A stretch of 64,000 nucleotides of DNA, taken from contig NZ_MRZO01000004.1 of the NCBI RefSeq assembly GCF_002732165.1, positions 186,001-250,000 on the forward strand. The letters are read 5' to 3'. This DNA comes from Staphylococcus xylosus (GTDB taxonomy: Bacteria; Bacillota; Bacilli; Staphylococcales; Staphylococcaceae). The notes beneath the pieces were generated by a model that saw only the letters and a list, made by a program, of their open reading frames with translations, did no database searches and was not told where the DNA came from. Positions within the stretch are counted from its first letter, which is position 1. The number at the start of each line of letters is the position of its first letter. Below, one piece after another: positions 1-7,335 of the stretch. Both the position numbers and the translations under genes were made by a program.

Positions 1-779
1 GTCATGTTATTCCAATTCATACTATCACGTTGTTTAAATATATCAGTTATTACACTTGAACTATGTTCTTCAAAAACGAATATATTTAAATAACCGTCAC
101 TAGGTGAGAGGTCTGTTAAAGGAATACGACTTCCCCCTATAAATGGACCGTTTGCTACAACAATCATTGCGGTATTGCCATTGATTTCTTTTCCATCTGC
201 GGTCATTTTGTAATCAAAGTGCTCTGGATTGAGTAATGTCTTAACAGTAGAACCGACATAGCTCAGTTTCCCGAAAACGTCTTTATTCCCATTTTGCACA
301 TTTTCTGCATTTTGCACTATAAGACCTAATCCTGCAAAGTTAAGTGCGTATTGATCATTTATCTTCATTACATCATAAGCTTGTAACTCTGAATTGATAA
401 GTTGCTGGCTTGCTACTTTATGGCGTGGATTAAGATTTAATGTCTTTACGAAATCATTAAACGTACCGCCAGGAATAATACCAATAGGAATATCTAATTC
501 GCTTTGCATCAGTCCGTTAATAAGTTCATTTACTGTGCCATCTCCACCAAGAATGAAAATAATATCAACATCATCGCTATAGCTTTGATTTTTTATTTCT
601 TTACAGAAAGTGATAATATCACCTTCATTCTCGCTTAGTTGGATAGATAAATGTTTACAAAATGTTGTTAATGAAGAGGCTACATCCCCCAAGCCTCTAT
701 AAATATCTTTTATACCTGAGTGTTCATGATAAAATAACACACCGTGTTTGTATTTTGTTTTAGTCAATCTATTCACCAT
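1..779 (-). CDS. Diacylglycerol kinase family lipid kinase, partial (C-terminus off window)
   Basis: The minus-strand frame opens at ATG (779-777) and runs off the left edge; about 259 residues are visible. It starts [20 protein letters not shown] and contains [15 protein letters not shown] followed by [12 protein letters not shown], the glycine-rich GGDGT and PxGTxND signatures of the DAGK catalytic domain. A second conserved block, [24 protein letters not shown], is typical of the YegS/DgkB-like C-terminal domain. The family phosphorylates diacylglycerol or related lipids with ATP at the inner membrane face. No good Shine-Dalgarno precedes the start (AAAAGAAAA only). Substrate is inferred from family; which DAGK paralogue this is cannot be told. 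Confidence 0.85.
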   Translation of the reverse strand, partial: MVNRLTKTKYKHGVLFYHEHSGIKDIYRGLGDVASSLTTFCKHLSIQLSENEGDIITFCKEIKNQSYSDDVDIIFILGGDGTVNELINGLMQSELDIPIGIIPGGTFNDFVKTLNLNPRHKVASQQLINSELQAYDVMKINDQYALNFAGLGLIVQNAENVQNGNKDVFGKLSYVGSTVKTLLNPEHFDYKMTADGKEINGNTAMIVVANGPFIGGSRIPLTDLSPSDGYLNIFVFEEHSSSVITDIFKQRDSMNWNNM

Positions 780-1118
780 TTTTCTTTTGATTTTGCGTTC
801 TATTTTATTATTTACCCGATTTTTTAACAAAATAAATACATAACGTTTAGGGACTAAATTATAGCCTTTAATCATTTAGTAAGCAAATACCAATTTTTAT
901 TATAGTTATGAGCCAGTAGTGAGTTAGCAAATTGTGTGATTTTTATGTACATATAAAATGATGTTTTAGTGTTCATGACGAGTGATGGTTAGAAATGAGA
1001 GCTATTCTAAATTTTTGCGCCTATAGATAAGTGTATATTAAAAAGAAAAATTTAAAAATAATAAAAAACAAACCAAACACTTGTTTAAGCGTTTGGTTTG
1101 TTTGTATCTTAATTTAAA
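780..1118. other. Intergenic region between lipid kinase and dtpT
   Basis: This 339-base A/T-rich gap holds the terminator of the downstream-reading dtpT copy (1060-1101) and must hold the minus-strand promoter of the lipid kinase, but I see no convincing -35/-10 pair and no open frame with a ribosome-binding site. Confidence 0.5.
1060..1101 (-). terminator. Rho-independent terminator of first dtpT copy
   Basis: The arms CAAACCAAAC and GTTTGGTTTG (1069-1078 and 1091-1100) form a 10-bp stem. Read on the minus strand the stem is followed by a TTTTTT tract. It lies 18 bases past the stop codon of the 1119-2627 gene. Confidence 0.85.
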
Positions 1119-2627
1119 TTATTTAATGCCTCTCATGCCTCTGACAATTTTGGGTACAAAAGCAAGGACAATAAGACTTACGACAATTGCGATAACACCT
1201 AAGAATAAGAAATAGTTTTTATAGCCTAGTGGTTCGATTAAATGAACAAGTGTACCATTAATCGCTTGTGCACATGCATTTGTTAATAACCATAAACTCA
1301 TCATTTGTGTGTTAAACGCTTTTGGTGCTAATTTAACAGCAGCACTATTACCTGTTGGTGATAAGCATAGCTCACCAATTACACAGATGATATATGAAAG
1401 GATAACCCAGTTAACACTTAACATTGAACCATCTGAGGAGTGTCCTATTAAACCGATCATGATATACGAAGCACCAGCTAACAATGCACCTAAAACAAAT
1501 TTTGTCGCTATACTTGGTTGGCGTCGAGCCATTTTTGCCCATATGATTGAAACAACTGGAGCTAGTAATACGATAAACAGTGGATTAATAGATTGGAACA
1601 TTGTTGGACCAAAGTCTGTCTTCCATCCAAAAATATTTAATTTCATATCACTGCTTTCAAAGGCGAATAAGTTGAGTACATTTGCCCCTTGTTCTTGAAT
1701 AGACCAGAATAAAACACCTAAAACAAATAATGGTATAAATGCAATAACACGTGAACGTTCATCGTCTGTTACTTCTTTGCTGCGTATCATTATTGTAAAG
1801 TAAATAATAGGTAATGCTATACCAAGTACTAATACAGTTGTACTTACGATGTTAAATGAAAGTGTACCTGTTAAACCAGTAATGATTAACACAGCGGCAA
1901 TGATTAGTGTTACAACCGCAAATATTAAACCATATTTTTTCTTTTCTTGCTGATTTAATGGATTGGTAGGTTTTGTACCAACATCGCCAATGTTTTTCTT
2001 ATTGAAAATCATGTACCAAATTAAACCAAGTGCCATACCAAAGGCTGCGATTAAGAAGCCTGCATGGAAATTTCCACTATCAACAAATTGATTTAAGATT
2101 AATGGTGAAAGTAATCCACCTAAGTTTACTGACATATAGAAAATAACAAAACCGGCGTCAATACGCGTGTCATTTTCTGGATATAGTCTACCAACAATAT
2201 TTGAAATACTTGGTTTCATTAAACCTGAACCAATTATAATGAAAAACATTGAGATAAATAAACCGATAACATCTAATGGTAAACTTAAGAAAATGTGGCC
2301 AATAATAATTAATACGCCACCATAAAATGTGGCTTTACGTGTGCCGGTAACTCTATCTGAAATCCAACCTCCAAGTACTGAAGTCATATAAATTAGAGCA
2401 CCATACACAGCCATAACTGATTGTGCAGTGCTTTTATCCATACCAAGGCCACCGTCTTTGATAGCGAAATACATATAGAAAATTAATAATGCACGCATAC
2501 CATAGTAGCTAAATCTTTCCCAAAATTCTACGAAGAATAAAACACCAAGGCCTTTAGGATGACCAAAAAAACCTTTTTGAGGAATTGATTCGACTGTTGG
2601 ATCTTGTGATGTATACTTATCTTGCAT
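1119..2627 (-). CDS. dtpT: POT family proton-coupled di/tripeptide transporter (copy 1)
   Basis: The 502-residue protein carries PTR2/POT hallmarks: FWERFSYYGMRALLIFY near residue 37, GGWISDRVTGTRKATFYGG (PTR2 motif 1) and FYMSVNLGGLLSPL (motif 2), plus about 14 hydrophobic segments. The family imports di- and tripeptides with protons across the cytoplasmic membrane. The start ATG is preceded by a GGAAG-type ribosome-binding site (read on the minus strand). A close paralogue lies immediately upstream (3111-4625), and two CodY-like palindromes lie about 80-110 bases upstream of the start, suggesting nutrient-dependent repression. Length is normal for the family. Substrate preference between the two copies is unknown. 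Confidence 0.93.
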   Translation of the reverse strand: MQDKYTSQDPTVESIPQKGFFGHPKGLGVLFFVEFWERFSYYGMRALLIFYMYFAIKDGGLGMDKSTAQSVMAVYGALIYMTSVLGGWISDRVTGTRKATFYGGVLIIIGHIFLSLPLDVIGLFISMFFIIIGSGLMKPSISNIVGRLYPENDTRIDAGFVIFYMSVNLGGLLSPLILNQFVDSGNFHAGFLIAAFGMALGLIWYMIFNKKNIGDVGTKPTNPLNQQEKKKYGLIFAVVTLIIAAVLIITGLTGTLSFNIVSTTVLVLGIALPIIYFTIMIRSKEVTDDERSRVIAFIPLFVLGVLFWSIQEQGANVLNLFAFESSDMKLNIFGWKTDFGPTMFQSINPLFIVLLAPVVSIIWAKMARRQPSIATKFVLGALLAGASYIMIGLIGHSSDGSMLSVNWVILSYIICVIGELCLSPTGNSAAVKLAPKAFNTQMMSLWLLTNACAQAINGTLVHLIEPLGYKNYFLFLGVIAIVVSLIVLAFVPKIVRGMRGIK

Positions 2628-2704
2628 AAAACATTCCCGTCCTTCCTTGCTCCCAATAAAAATGTATAAAAAAGATTTTACGCTTAATTAAATTTAATTG
2701 CAAT

Positions 2705-2719
2705 AATATTCTCAAAATA
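2705..2719. promoter_or_regulatory. Second, weaker CodY-like box
   Basis: AATATTCTCAAAATA matches the CodY motif at 12 of 15 positions and starts 17 bases from the stronger box at 2722-2736. Closely spaced or overlapping motifs are usual at strong CodY targets. The call depends on the neighbouring box. Confidence 0.4.
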
Positions 2720-2721
2720 AG

Positions 2722-2736
2722 AATATTCTGAATATT
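2722..2736. promoter_or_regulatory. CodY-like box (perfect palindrome)
   Basis: AATATTCTGAATATT is a perfect 15-bp palindrome matching the CodY motif AATTTTCWGAAAATT at 13 of 15 positions. It lies 95 bases upstream of the dtpT copy 1 start. CodY represses peptide uptake genes in many Firmicutes when branched-chain amino acids and GTP are plentiful. Regulation here is inferred. Confidence 0.6.
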
Positions 2737-2874
2737 CCGATAAAATATAGTTAATATAGCATTGCATTTATATTTCGGTAGATGTAAATATTTTTTTTAC
2801 AGAATGTATAAAATGGAAATTCTTGTGCTGGATTTTAGTTGAGAATAGTATGTTCATGATAAAAGGGGGGAGAG

Positions 2875-2982
2875 ATGAAGTCTGTAAAGTGCATATGTGT
2901 ATGGATTAGCAATGTGTTAGTGGATAGAGATATAAGGCAGGCATATTTAAAATCAACTACTTTTAAAGGTAGTCAGAACTAA
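2875..2982 (+). CDS. Possible 35-residue peptide, hypothetical
   Basis: ATG at 2875 follows a purine-rich stretch AAAGGGGGGAGAG that would pair well with 16S rRNA, and the frame stays open for 35 codons (begins MKSVKCICVWISNVLVDRD). It sits on the opposite strand between two transporter genes, and the hairpin at 2998-3021 follows its stop. A weak upstream TTG(N20)TAGTAT arrangement is present at 2823-2851. There is no recognisable homology, so it may be chance. Confidence 0.2.
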   Translation: MKSVKCICVWISNVLVDRDIRQAYLKSTTFKGSQN

Positions 2983-2989
2983 TGATAAG

Positions 2990-3021
2990 ACAAAAAAGCC
3001 CGAGACATAAATGTCTCGGGC
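2990..3021 (-). terminator. Rho-independent terminator of second dtpT copy
   Basis: The perfect hairpin GCCCGAGACA / TGTCTCGGGC (2998-3007 and 3012-3021) has a TAAA loop. On the minus strand it is followed by TTTTTT. It belongs to a family of GAGACA/GGGACA stems that recurs in the window. Confidence 0.9.
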
Positions 3022-3110
3022 TTCTAATCATGTATAGTATAGACGAAAGGAGCGTAGTTAAACCATAAATATAAAGTTATTTCTCCTAAACATCTGTTCA
3101 ATAAATTTAA

Positions 3111-4625
3111 TTAATAAACACCTTTCATTGCGCGTTTAACTTTTGGTGAAATGAGTAATAATAATACACCAATGACTACTGCAAGAAGACCTGAATACAT
3201 AAAGTAATCACTTTGATCCATCTTAGTATAGACAACAACGAGTTGTGCGTTCAGTCCTTGTGCAGTTGCGTTACTAAGCATCCATAAGCTCATCATACGT
3301 GCTGTGAATGTAATTGGTGCTAATTTTGTAGTTGTTGATAAACCAACAGGTGAGATACAAAGTTCACCAATTGTTATCAATAAGAAACTTAGTACAAGCC
3401 ATAATGGGTTAATTAACTCATTACCAGTAGCTAACGGAATAATCATTACTAAATATGATAGACCGGCAATAATTGCACCAAATGCAAATTTATATACAGT
3501 AGGCGGGTTGTGTTTGCCTAATTTCATCCACAACGTTGCAAATACCGGTGCTAGAATAACAATGAATATTGGATTTAATGATTGTGCCCAAGCTGCTGGA
3601 ATTGTAAAGTCGAATAATCCATTGGTAAGGACTGACATTTCTAATTGTGTTTTTTTATCTGCAAATGTTGCTAAAATTGTTGATCCTTGTTCTTGAATCA
3701 TCCAAAAAGCTACAGATGTTATGTACAGTGGTACGTAACTATATACACGCGAACGCTCATCTTTAGTTACATCTTTACTTACAATCATGTTAATAAAGAT
3801 GTAAATAGGTAATACGATACCTAAAATAGTAATTAAGAAACTGAAGTTTTCAAGCGTCAGTGCATTGAATAAATGTAAAACTAATAAATAAACTAAGAAT
3901 AATAAGATGAAACCACCAGATATAAAACCGAATTTCTTAATTTCTGGTCTTGTTAATGGATTTGGGACGTTACGTCCAGCAAAACCTAAGTTTTTCTTAC
4001 GTTTAATCGCATAGACAACTAAACCACAGAACATACCGATTGCAGCAGCTAAGAAACCTGCGTGGAAACTAATTCTAGTTTGTAAGAAACCAGTTAATAA
4101 CGGTGCAAGTAAACTACCTAAGTTAATTCCCATATAAAATAATGTGAATGCAGAGTCTCGGCGCACATCATTACGGTCATATAATTCACCAACTGTAGTT
4201 GAGATGTTTGGTTTTAACAAACCCGTACCTGCAATGATGACAGCTAATGCAACCATGACTAATGTTAAATTATTTGGTAATGATAGCAATAAATGACCAA
4301 TCATGATGAGGATACCACCATAGAAGACGGCATTTTGAGTACCAGTAATCCTATCAGCAATCCAACCGCCAATCACGCCCGACATGTAGATTAAGGTACC
4401 GTATATTGCAACGATTTGCATCGCGACGGCTTGGCTTAATCCGAAACCACCTTCAGCTACGCTATAGTATAGATAAAAAATCAAAATGGCTTTCATACCA
4501 TAGTAACTGAATCTCTCCCAAAATTCAGTGAAGAAAAGTGTGCTTAGTCCTTTTGGATGTCCGAAGAAACCTTTATTTGGAATACTTTTCATTATTTCTT
4601 CGTGTGTGTAATCAATCTTTTTCAT
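3111..4625 (-). CDS. dtpT: POT family proton-coupled di/tripeptide transporter (copy 2)
   Basis: The 504-residue protein shares the layout and many residues of its neighbour: FWERFSYYGMKAILIFY, GGWIADRITGTQNAVFYGG and FYMGINLGSLLAPL, with about 14 membrane segments. It is a POT/PTR2 di/tripeptide:proton symporter by family. The start is preceded by AAGGGGAGGGA on the minus strand, a strong ribosome-binding site. A separate terminator (2990-3021) and its own upstream gap indicate independent transcription from copy 1. A weak CodY-like sequence (CGTTTTCAAAAAAAT, 4664-4678, 11 of 15 matches) lies upstream. The two copies diverge substantially, so the duplication is not recent. Confidence 0.93.
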   Translation of the reverse strand: MKKIDYTHEEIMKSIPNKGFFGHPKGLSTLFFTEFWERFSYYGMKAILIFYLYYSVAEGGFGLSQAVAMQIVAIYGTLIYMSGVIGGWIADRITGTQNAVFYGGILIMIGHLLLSLPNNLTLVMVALAVIIAGTGLLKPNISTTVGELYDRNDVRRDSAFTLFYMGINLGSLLAPLLTGFLQTRISFHAGFLAAAIGMFCGLVVYAIKRKKNLGFAGRNVPNPLTRPEIKKFGFISGGFILLFLVYLLVLHLFNALTLENFSFLITILGIVLPIYIFINMIVSKDVTKDERSRVYSYVPLYITSVAFWMIQEQGSTILATFADKKTQLEMSVLTNGLFDFTIPAAWAQSLNPIFIVILAPVFATLWMKLGKHNPPTVYKFAFGAIIAGLSYLVMIIPLATGNELINPLWLVLSFLLITIGELCISPVGLSTTTKLAPITFTARMMSLWMLSNATAQGLNAQLVVVYTKMDQSDYFMYSGLLAVVIGVLLLLISPKVKRAMKGVY

Positions 4626-4743
4626 AAATTCCCTCCCCTTAAACGGTTGGATTTATTTTATACCGTTTTCAAAAAAATAACAAGCGTATATATGAAAAGT
4701 ACAAAATTTAATGAATAATCAGTTAATTAATGATAAAAAAGTA

Positions 4744-4794
4744 TAAAAAATAAACTATCAAAGATGTAAATTAGGCAATCTTCTTTGATAGTTT
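4744..4794 (-). terminator. Rho-independent terminator of queF
   Basis: The arms AAACTATCAAAGA (4752-4764) and TCTTTGATAGTTT (4782-4794) pair perfectly. On the minus strand the stem is followed by ATTTTTTA. It closes the EamA-queF operon. Confidence 0.9.
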
Positions 4795-4808
4795 ATGGAA
4801 ATAGGATA

Positions 4809-5309
4809 CTAACGGTTATCTATTTTTTCAGGATATAAATCGTGATTCATTAAACGATGTTCTGCCATTTTTTCATATTTAGAATCTGGGCGACCATAAT
4901 TTGTATAAGGATCGATTGAAATACCGCCACGAGGTGTGAATTTGCCCCAAACTTCAATATAGTGAGGGTCCATCAATTCGATTAAATCATTCATAATGAT
5001 ATTCATACAATCTTCATGGAAATCACCATGATTTCTAAAACTAAATAAGTATAGTTTTAATGATTTTGACTCAACCATTTTTACATTTGGTATATAAGAA
5101 ATATAAATTGTCGCAAAATCAGGTTGACCTGTAATTGGACAAAGTGATGTGAATTCTGGACAGTTGAATTTTACAAAGTAGTCACGTCCTGGGTGTTTGT
5201 TGTCAAAGGATTCTAAGACAGCTGGGTCATAATCAAATTCATATTTATTATTTTGATTGCCAAGTAGAGTAATATCTTGTAAATCTTCTGTGTTACGTCC
5301 TTCGCTCAT
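4809..5309 (-). CDS. queF: NADPH-dependent 7-cyano-7-deazaguanine reductase
   Basis: The 166-residue protein is a single-domain (YkvM-type) QueF, which reduces preQ0 to preQ1 in queuosine biosynthesis in the cytoplasm. The catalytic cysteine is in [12 protein letters not shown] (Cys57, proton donor Asp64), and the family motif ESKSLKLY (from Glu80) with [11 protein letters not shown] follows. The length matches the family. Its ribosome-binding site is AAAGGAG. It lies 21 bases downstream of the EamA transporter gene and is probably co-transcribed with it. The other queuosine genes are not in this window. Confidence 0.95.
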   Translation of the reverse strand: MSEGRNTEDLQDITLLGNQNNKYEFDYDPAVLESFDNKHPGRDYFVKFNCPEFTSLCPITGQPDFATIYISYIPNVKMVESKSLKLYLFSFRNHGDFHEDCMNIIMNDLIELMDPHYIEVWGKFTPRGGISIDPYTNYGRPDSKYEKMAEHRLMNHDLYPEKIDNR

Positions 5310-5330
5310 AATTAAAAAACTCCTTTAAAT

Positions 5331-6212
5331 TTATGGTTTTTGTTCTGCTTTTTGAACAGTAGTAGGTTGTCTTCTAGCCTTTTCAAACATATAGTAACTA
5401 GATGCAATGATAATCATATAGCCAAGCACTGCATAAAAGTCGGGCGATTCCCCAAATAAGATAAAGCCAAATAACGCGGTAAAGATAATAGATGCGTAAG
5501 TAAAGATGGAAATATCTTTAGCAGGTGCGTAGCTATAAGCAAGCGTAATACCAATTTGACCTGCGGCAGCTGATAAACCAGCACCGATTAAATACCATAC
5601 CTGAGTCATTGTCATTGGCTCAAATGTAAATATAGTAAATGGTATTAGAACTATAATGGAAAAGAATGAAAAGTAAAACACAATTGTATAGGGTGCTTCG
5701 CGTGTACTAAGTGCTCTGACACAAGTATAAGCACTTGCTGCAAATATGCCAGATAATAAACCGGCTATAGCTGGAAACATAGATGAAGAAAACTCTGGTT
5801 TCACTACAAATAACATTCCTGCTATCGCTACAATCATAGCTATAAATTGATAATTACGAACCTTTTCATTTAAAAATATTAAACTAAGTAAGATAGTCCA
5901 AAATGGGTTTAACTTCATTAAAGTATCAGCATCACTTAGAATCATATGATCTATTGCATAAATATTTAGCAAAACACCAATCAAACCTAATGTTGAACGT
6001 GAAATCAACAGGGGCTGACTGCTGAGTTTACCAAATAGAGGTTGTTTATATTTGAAAATAAAATACATTGGTATAAACATTGCTACTAAATTTCGAGCAA
6101 GTGACTTTTGGAATACTGGTAAGTCACCAGCTAGTCTGAAGAAAACAGACATAAAGCTAAAACCAACTGCTGAAATAAGTATGGCAATGATACCCTTAAC
6201 TTTAGGATTCAC
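5331..6212 (-). CDS. EamA/DMT family transporter
   Basis: The 293-residue protein has about ten hydrophobic segments in two repeated halves, the EamA (drug/metabolite transporter) architecture. The start is GTG at 6212 (MNPKVKGIIAILISAVGFSFMS), preceded by TTGAGG. It is the first gene of a two-gene unit with queF (21-base gap). This context makes a queuosine-precursor or purine-like substrate imaginable, but that is only inference; EamA proteins transport many metabolites. A LexA-type box lies about 110 bases upstream of the start. Confidence 0.85.
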   Translation of the reverse strand: MNPKVKGIIAILISAVGFSFMSVFFRLAGDLPVFQKSLARNLVAMFIPMYFIFKYKQPLFGKLSSQPLLISRSTLGLIGVLLNIYAIDHMILSDADTLMKLNPFWTILLSLIFLNEKVRNYQFIAMIVAIAGMLFVVKPEFSSSMFPAIAGLLSGIFAASAYTCVRALSTREAPYTIVFYFSFFSIIVLIPFTIFTFEPMTMTQVWYLIGAGLSAAAGQIGITLAYSYAPAKDISIFTYASIIFTALFGFILFGESPDFYAVLGYMIIIASSYYMFEKARRQPTTVQKAEQKP

Positions 6213-6322
6213 ATGTATCGCCTCAATTGTTAGTTTTTAACGTATTTATATTAGCATATTTTTCTAGAATATGTATATATCCTTGAAAGTATGAAGTAAC
6301 TATATTATGATTATAAAAAAGA

Positions 6323-6334
6323 GAACAAACGTTC
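6323..6334. promoter_or_regulatory. LexA-type SOS box
   Basis: GAACAAACGTTC matches the Gram-positive LexA core GAAC-N4-GTTC perfectly, and its flanks resemble the staphylococcal box CGAACAAATGTTCG. It lies 111 bases upstream of the EamA-queF operon and about 600 bases upstream of nrdI. A minus-strand TTGTTC(N18)TATAGT pair overlaps it, so the EamA-queF unit is the likelier target. Not demonstrated. Confidence 0.6.
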
Positions 6335-6614
6335 TTGTTTTTATACTGTAACCTATAACTTATCTAAATGAAATTTATAGCTTGTGTAATTTATGTTGTA
6401 AACAACAGGATGGGCGTTAATGCCTAAACCACGGTAAATCAAGCGTTACATGCTTTTCAAAAAAAGCAAATGAAAAAACCTTAAATTTAGAAAAAAATTT
6501 TTTTGTAATCAAAAACATCAGTTTAAAGTTGAATTGGTGCCATTTATCTCTGATTTTCAAGATTTTGTCAAAAACAAAGGTCTTTAAATAAGGTTCTGAA
6601 TTATGTATAATGAA

Positions 6615-6630
6615 ACACATAATATAGTAT
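6615..6630. promoter_or_regulatory. NrdR box 1 (distal, weaker)
   Basis: ACACATAATATAGTAT matches the NrdR consensus acaCwAtATaTwgtgt at 13 of 16 positions. It starts exactly 32 bases before box 2, i.e. about three helical turns, which is the usual spacing of paired NrdR boxes. Confidence 0.75.
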
Positions 6631-6646
6631 TGATAGTCGGGACGAA

Positions 6647-6662
6647 ACACAATATATTGTGT
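6647..6662. promoter_or_regulatory. NrdR box 2 (proximal, perfect)
   Basis: ACACAATATATTGTGT is a perfect match and a perfect palindrome for the NrdR consensus. NrdR represses ribonucleotide reductase operons when nucleotide pools are sufficient. The box abuts the probable -35 element of the nrdIEF promoter. Confidence 0.9.
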
Positions 6663-6691
6663 TTTATACACGTTGTCACTTTATTTATAAT
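6663..6691 (+). promoter_or_regulatory. Probable nrdIEF promoter
   Basis: TTTATA (6663-6668), a 17-base spacer and TATAAT (6686-6691) follow directly after NrdR box 2. The -35 matches at four of six positions and the -10 is perfect. Repressor boxes touching the -35 element fit the known mode of NrdR action. Confidence 0.5.
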
Positions 6692-6936
6692 AAACCAAAT
6701 TTTAAGTAAAATAACACTATTGAGAGCGTTTAATAATGACAAATCAAGCATAAATACTTAATTAATGATTTTTTACATACCAATATATAGATAACAAGTT
6801 TACTATATATAGTGGTTTACTCCAAAAGTTAATACGAGTATTTATTTATTAAGTGAGAATTGTAATAGTTCAATTTTTTTACTTGTGATTTTTCATTAAT
6901 AAAATATGAGTTAAATATAAGAAAGAAGGTGGTCCA

Positions 6937-7335
6937 ATGAAGGTTGTCTATTTTTCATTTTCCGGCAATGTGCGCAGATTTATCAAAAAAACTGAGCTTA
7001 CGAATGTGATGGAAATTACACAAAGTAATTGTTCTGAGAAAATCGAAGAACCATTCATATTGGTCACTGGAACGATAGGATTTGGCGAAGTACCACAACC
7101 AGTTCAGTCATTTTTAGATGTAAATAAAAATTTATTAAAAGGCGTTGCAGCAAGCGGAAATCGCAATTGGGGTCAAAACTTTGCGAAAGCTGGACGGTCT
7201 ATCTCAGAAAAATATCAAGTTCCTTTATTAATGAAATTTGAAGTACAAGGAACACAAAATGATATTAGCGAATTTAAAGATAAGGTGGGGCATTTCAATG
7301 AAGATTATGGACGAGAAGAAATACAATCATATTGA
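6937..7335 (+). CDS. nrdI: Flavodoxin-like ribonucleotide reductase accessory protein NrdI
   Basis: The 132-residue protein begins [16 protein letters not shown], the flavin-phosphate-binding loop of NrdI, and continues with [18 protein letters not shown] and [18 protein letters not shown], which line the FMN site. NrdI supplies oxidant to assemble the Mn(III)2-tyrosyl radical cofactor of NrdF. It is preceded by GAAAGAAGGTGG. The 3' end overlaps nrdE by 38 bases, which implies coupled translation. Regulation by NrdR is indicated by the boxes upstream. Confidence 0.96.
   Translation: MKVVYFSFSGNVRRFIKKTELTNVMEITQSNCSEKIEEPFILVTGTIGFGEVPQPVQSFLDVNKNLLKGVAASGNRNWGQNFAKAGRSISEKYQVPLLMKFEVQGTQNDISEFKDKVGHFNEDYGREEIQSY

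Larger units (their letters stand above)
2628..3110. other. Intergenic region between the two dtpT copies
   Basis: This 483-base gap contains two CodY-like boxes (2705-2736) upstream of copy 1, a strong terminator for copy 2 (2990-3021), a smaller hairpin ACTAC...GTAGT (about 2957-2973), and a 35-codon plus-strand frame with a purine-rich ribosome-binding site (2875-2982). Nothing else is recognisable. Confidence 0.6.
6213..6936. other. Long regulatory intergenic region queF operon / nrdIEF
   Basis: This 724-base gap between divergent transcription units contains a LexA-type box (6323-6334), two NrdR boxes (6615-6630, 6647-6662) and a probable nrd promoter (6663-6691), leaving an unusually long nrdI leader of about 240 bases. 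An 84-codon minus-strand frame at 6417-6671 has no ribosome-binding site, is very Phe/Lys-rich and overlaps the NrdR boxes, so I do not call it a gene. I see no preQ1 riboswitch despite queF. Confidence 0.6.

Noticed and set aside
1309..1698. 129-codon plus-strand frame inside dtpT copy 1
   Set aside because: Antisense shadow of a clearly conserved transporter gene; no ribosome-binding site.
6213..6260. Possible preQ1 riboswitch before the EamA-queF operon because TTAAAAACTAAC resembles its 3' end
   Set aside because: The 5' stem and the conserved UUC-containing loop are not found, so the 3' likeness alone is insufficient.
6417..6671. 84-codon minus-strand frame beginning MYKTQYIVFRPDYQ
   Set aside because: No ribosome-binding site, very Phe/Lys-rich composition, overlaps the NrdR boxes, and the sequence is typical of chance frames in A/T-rich DNA.
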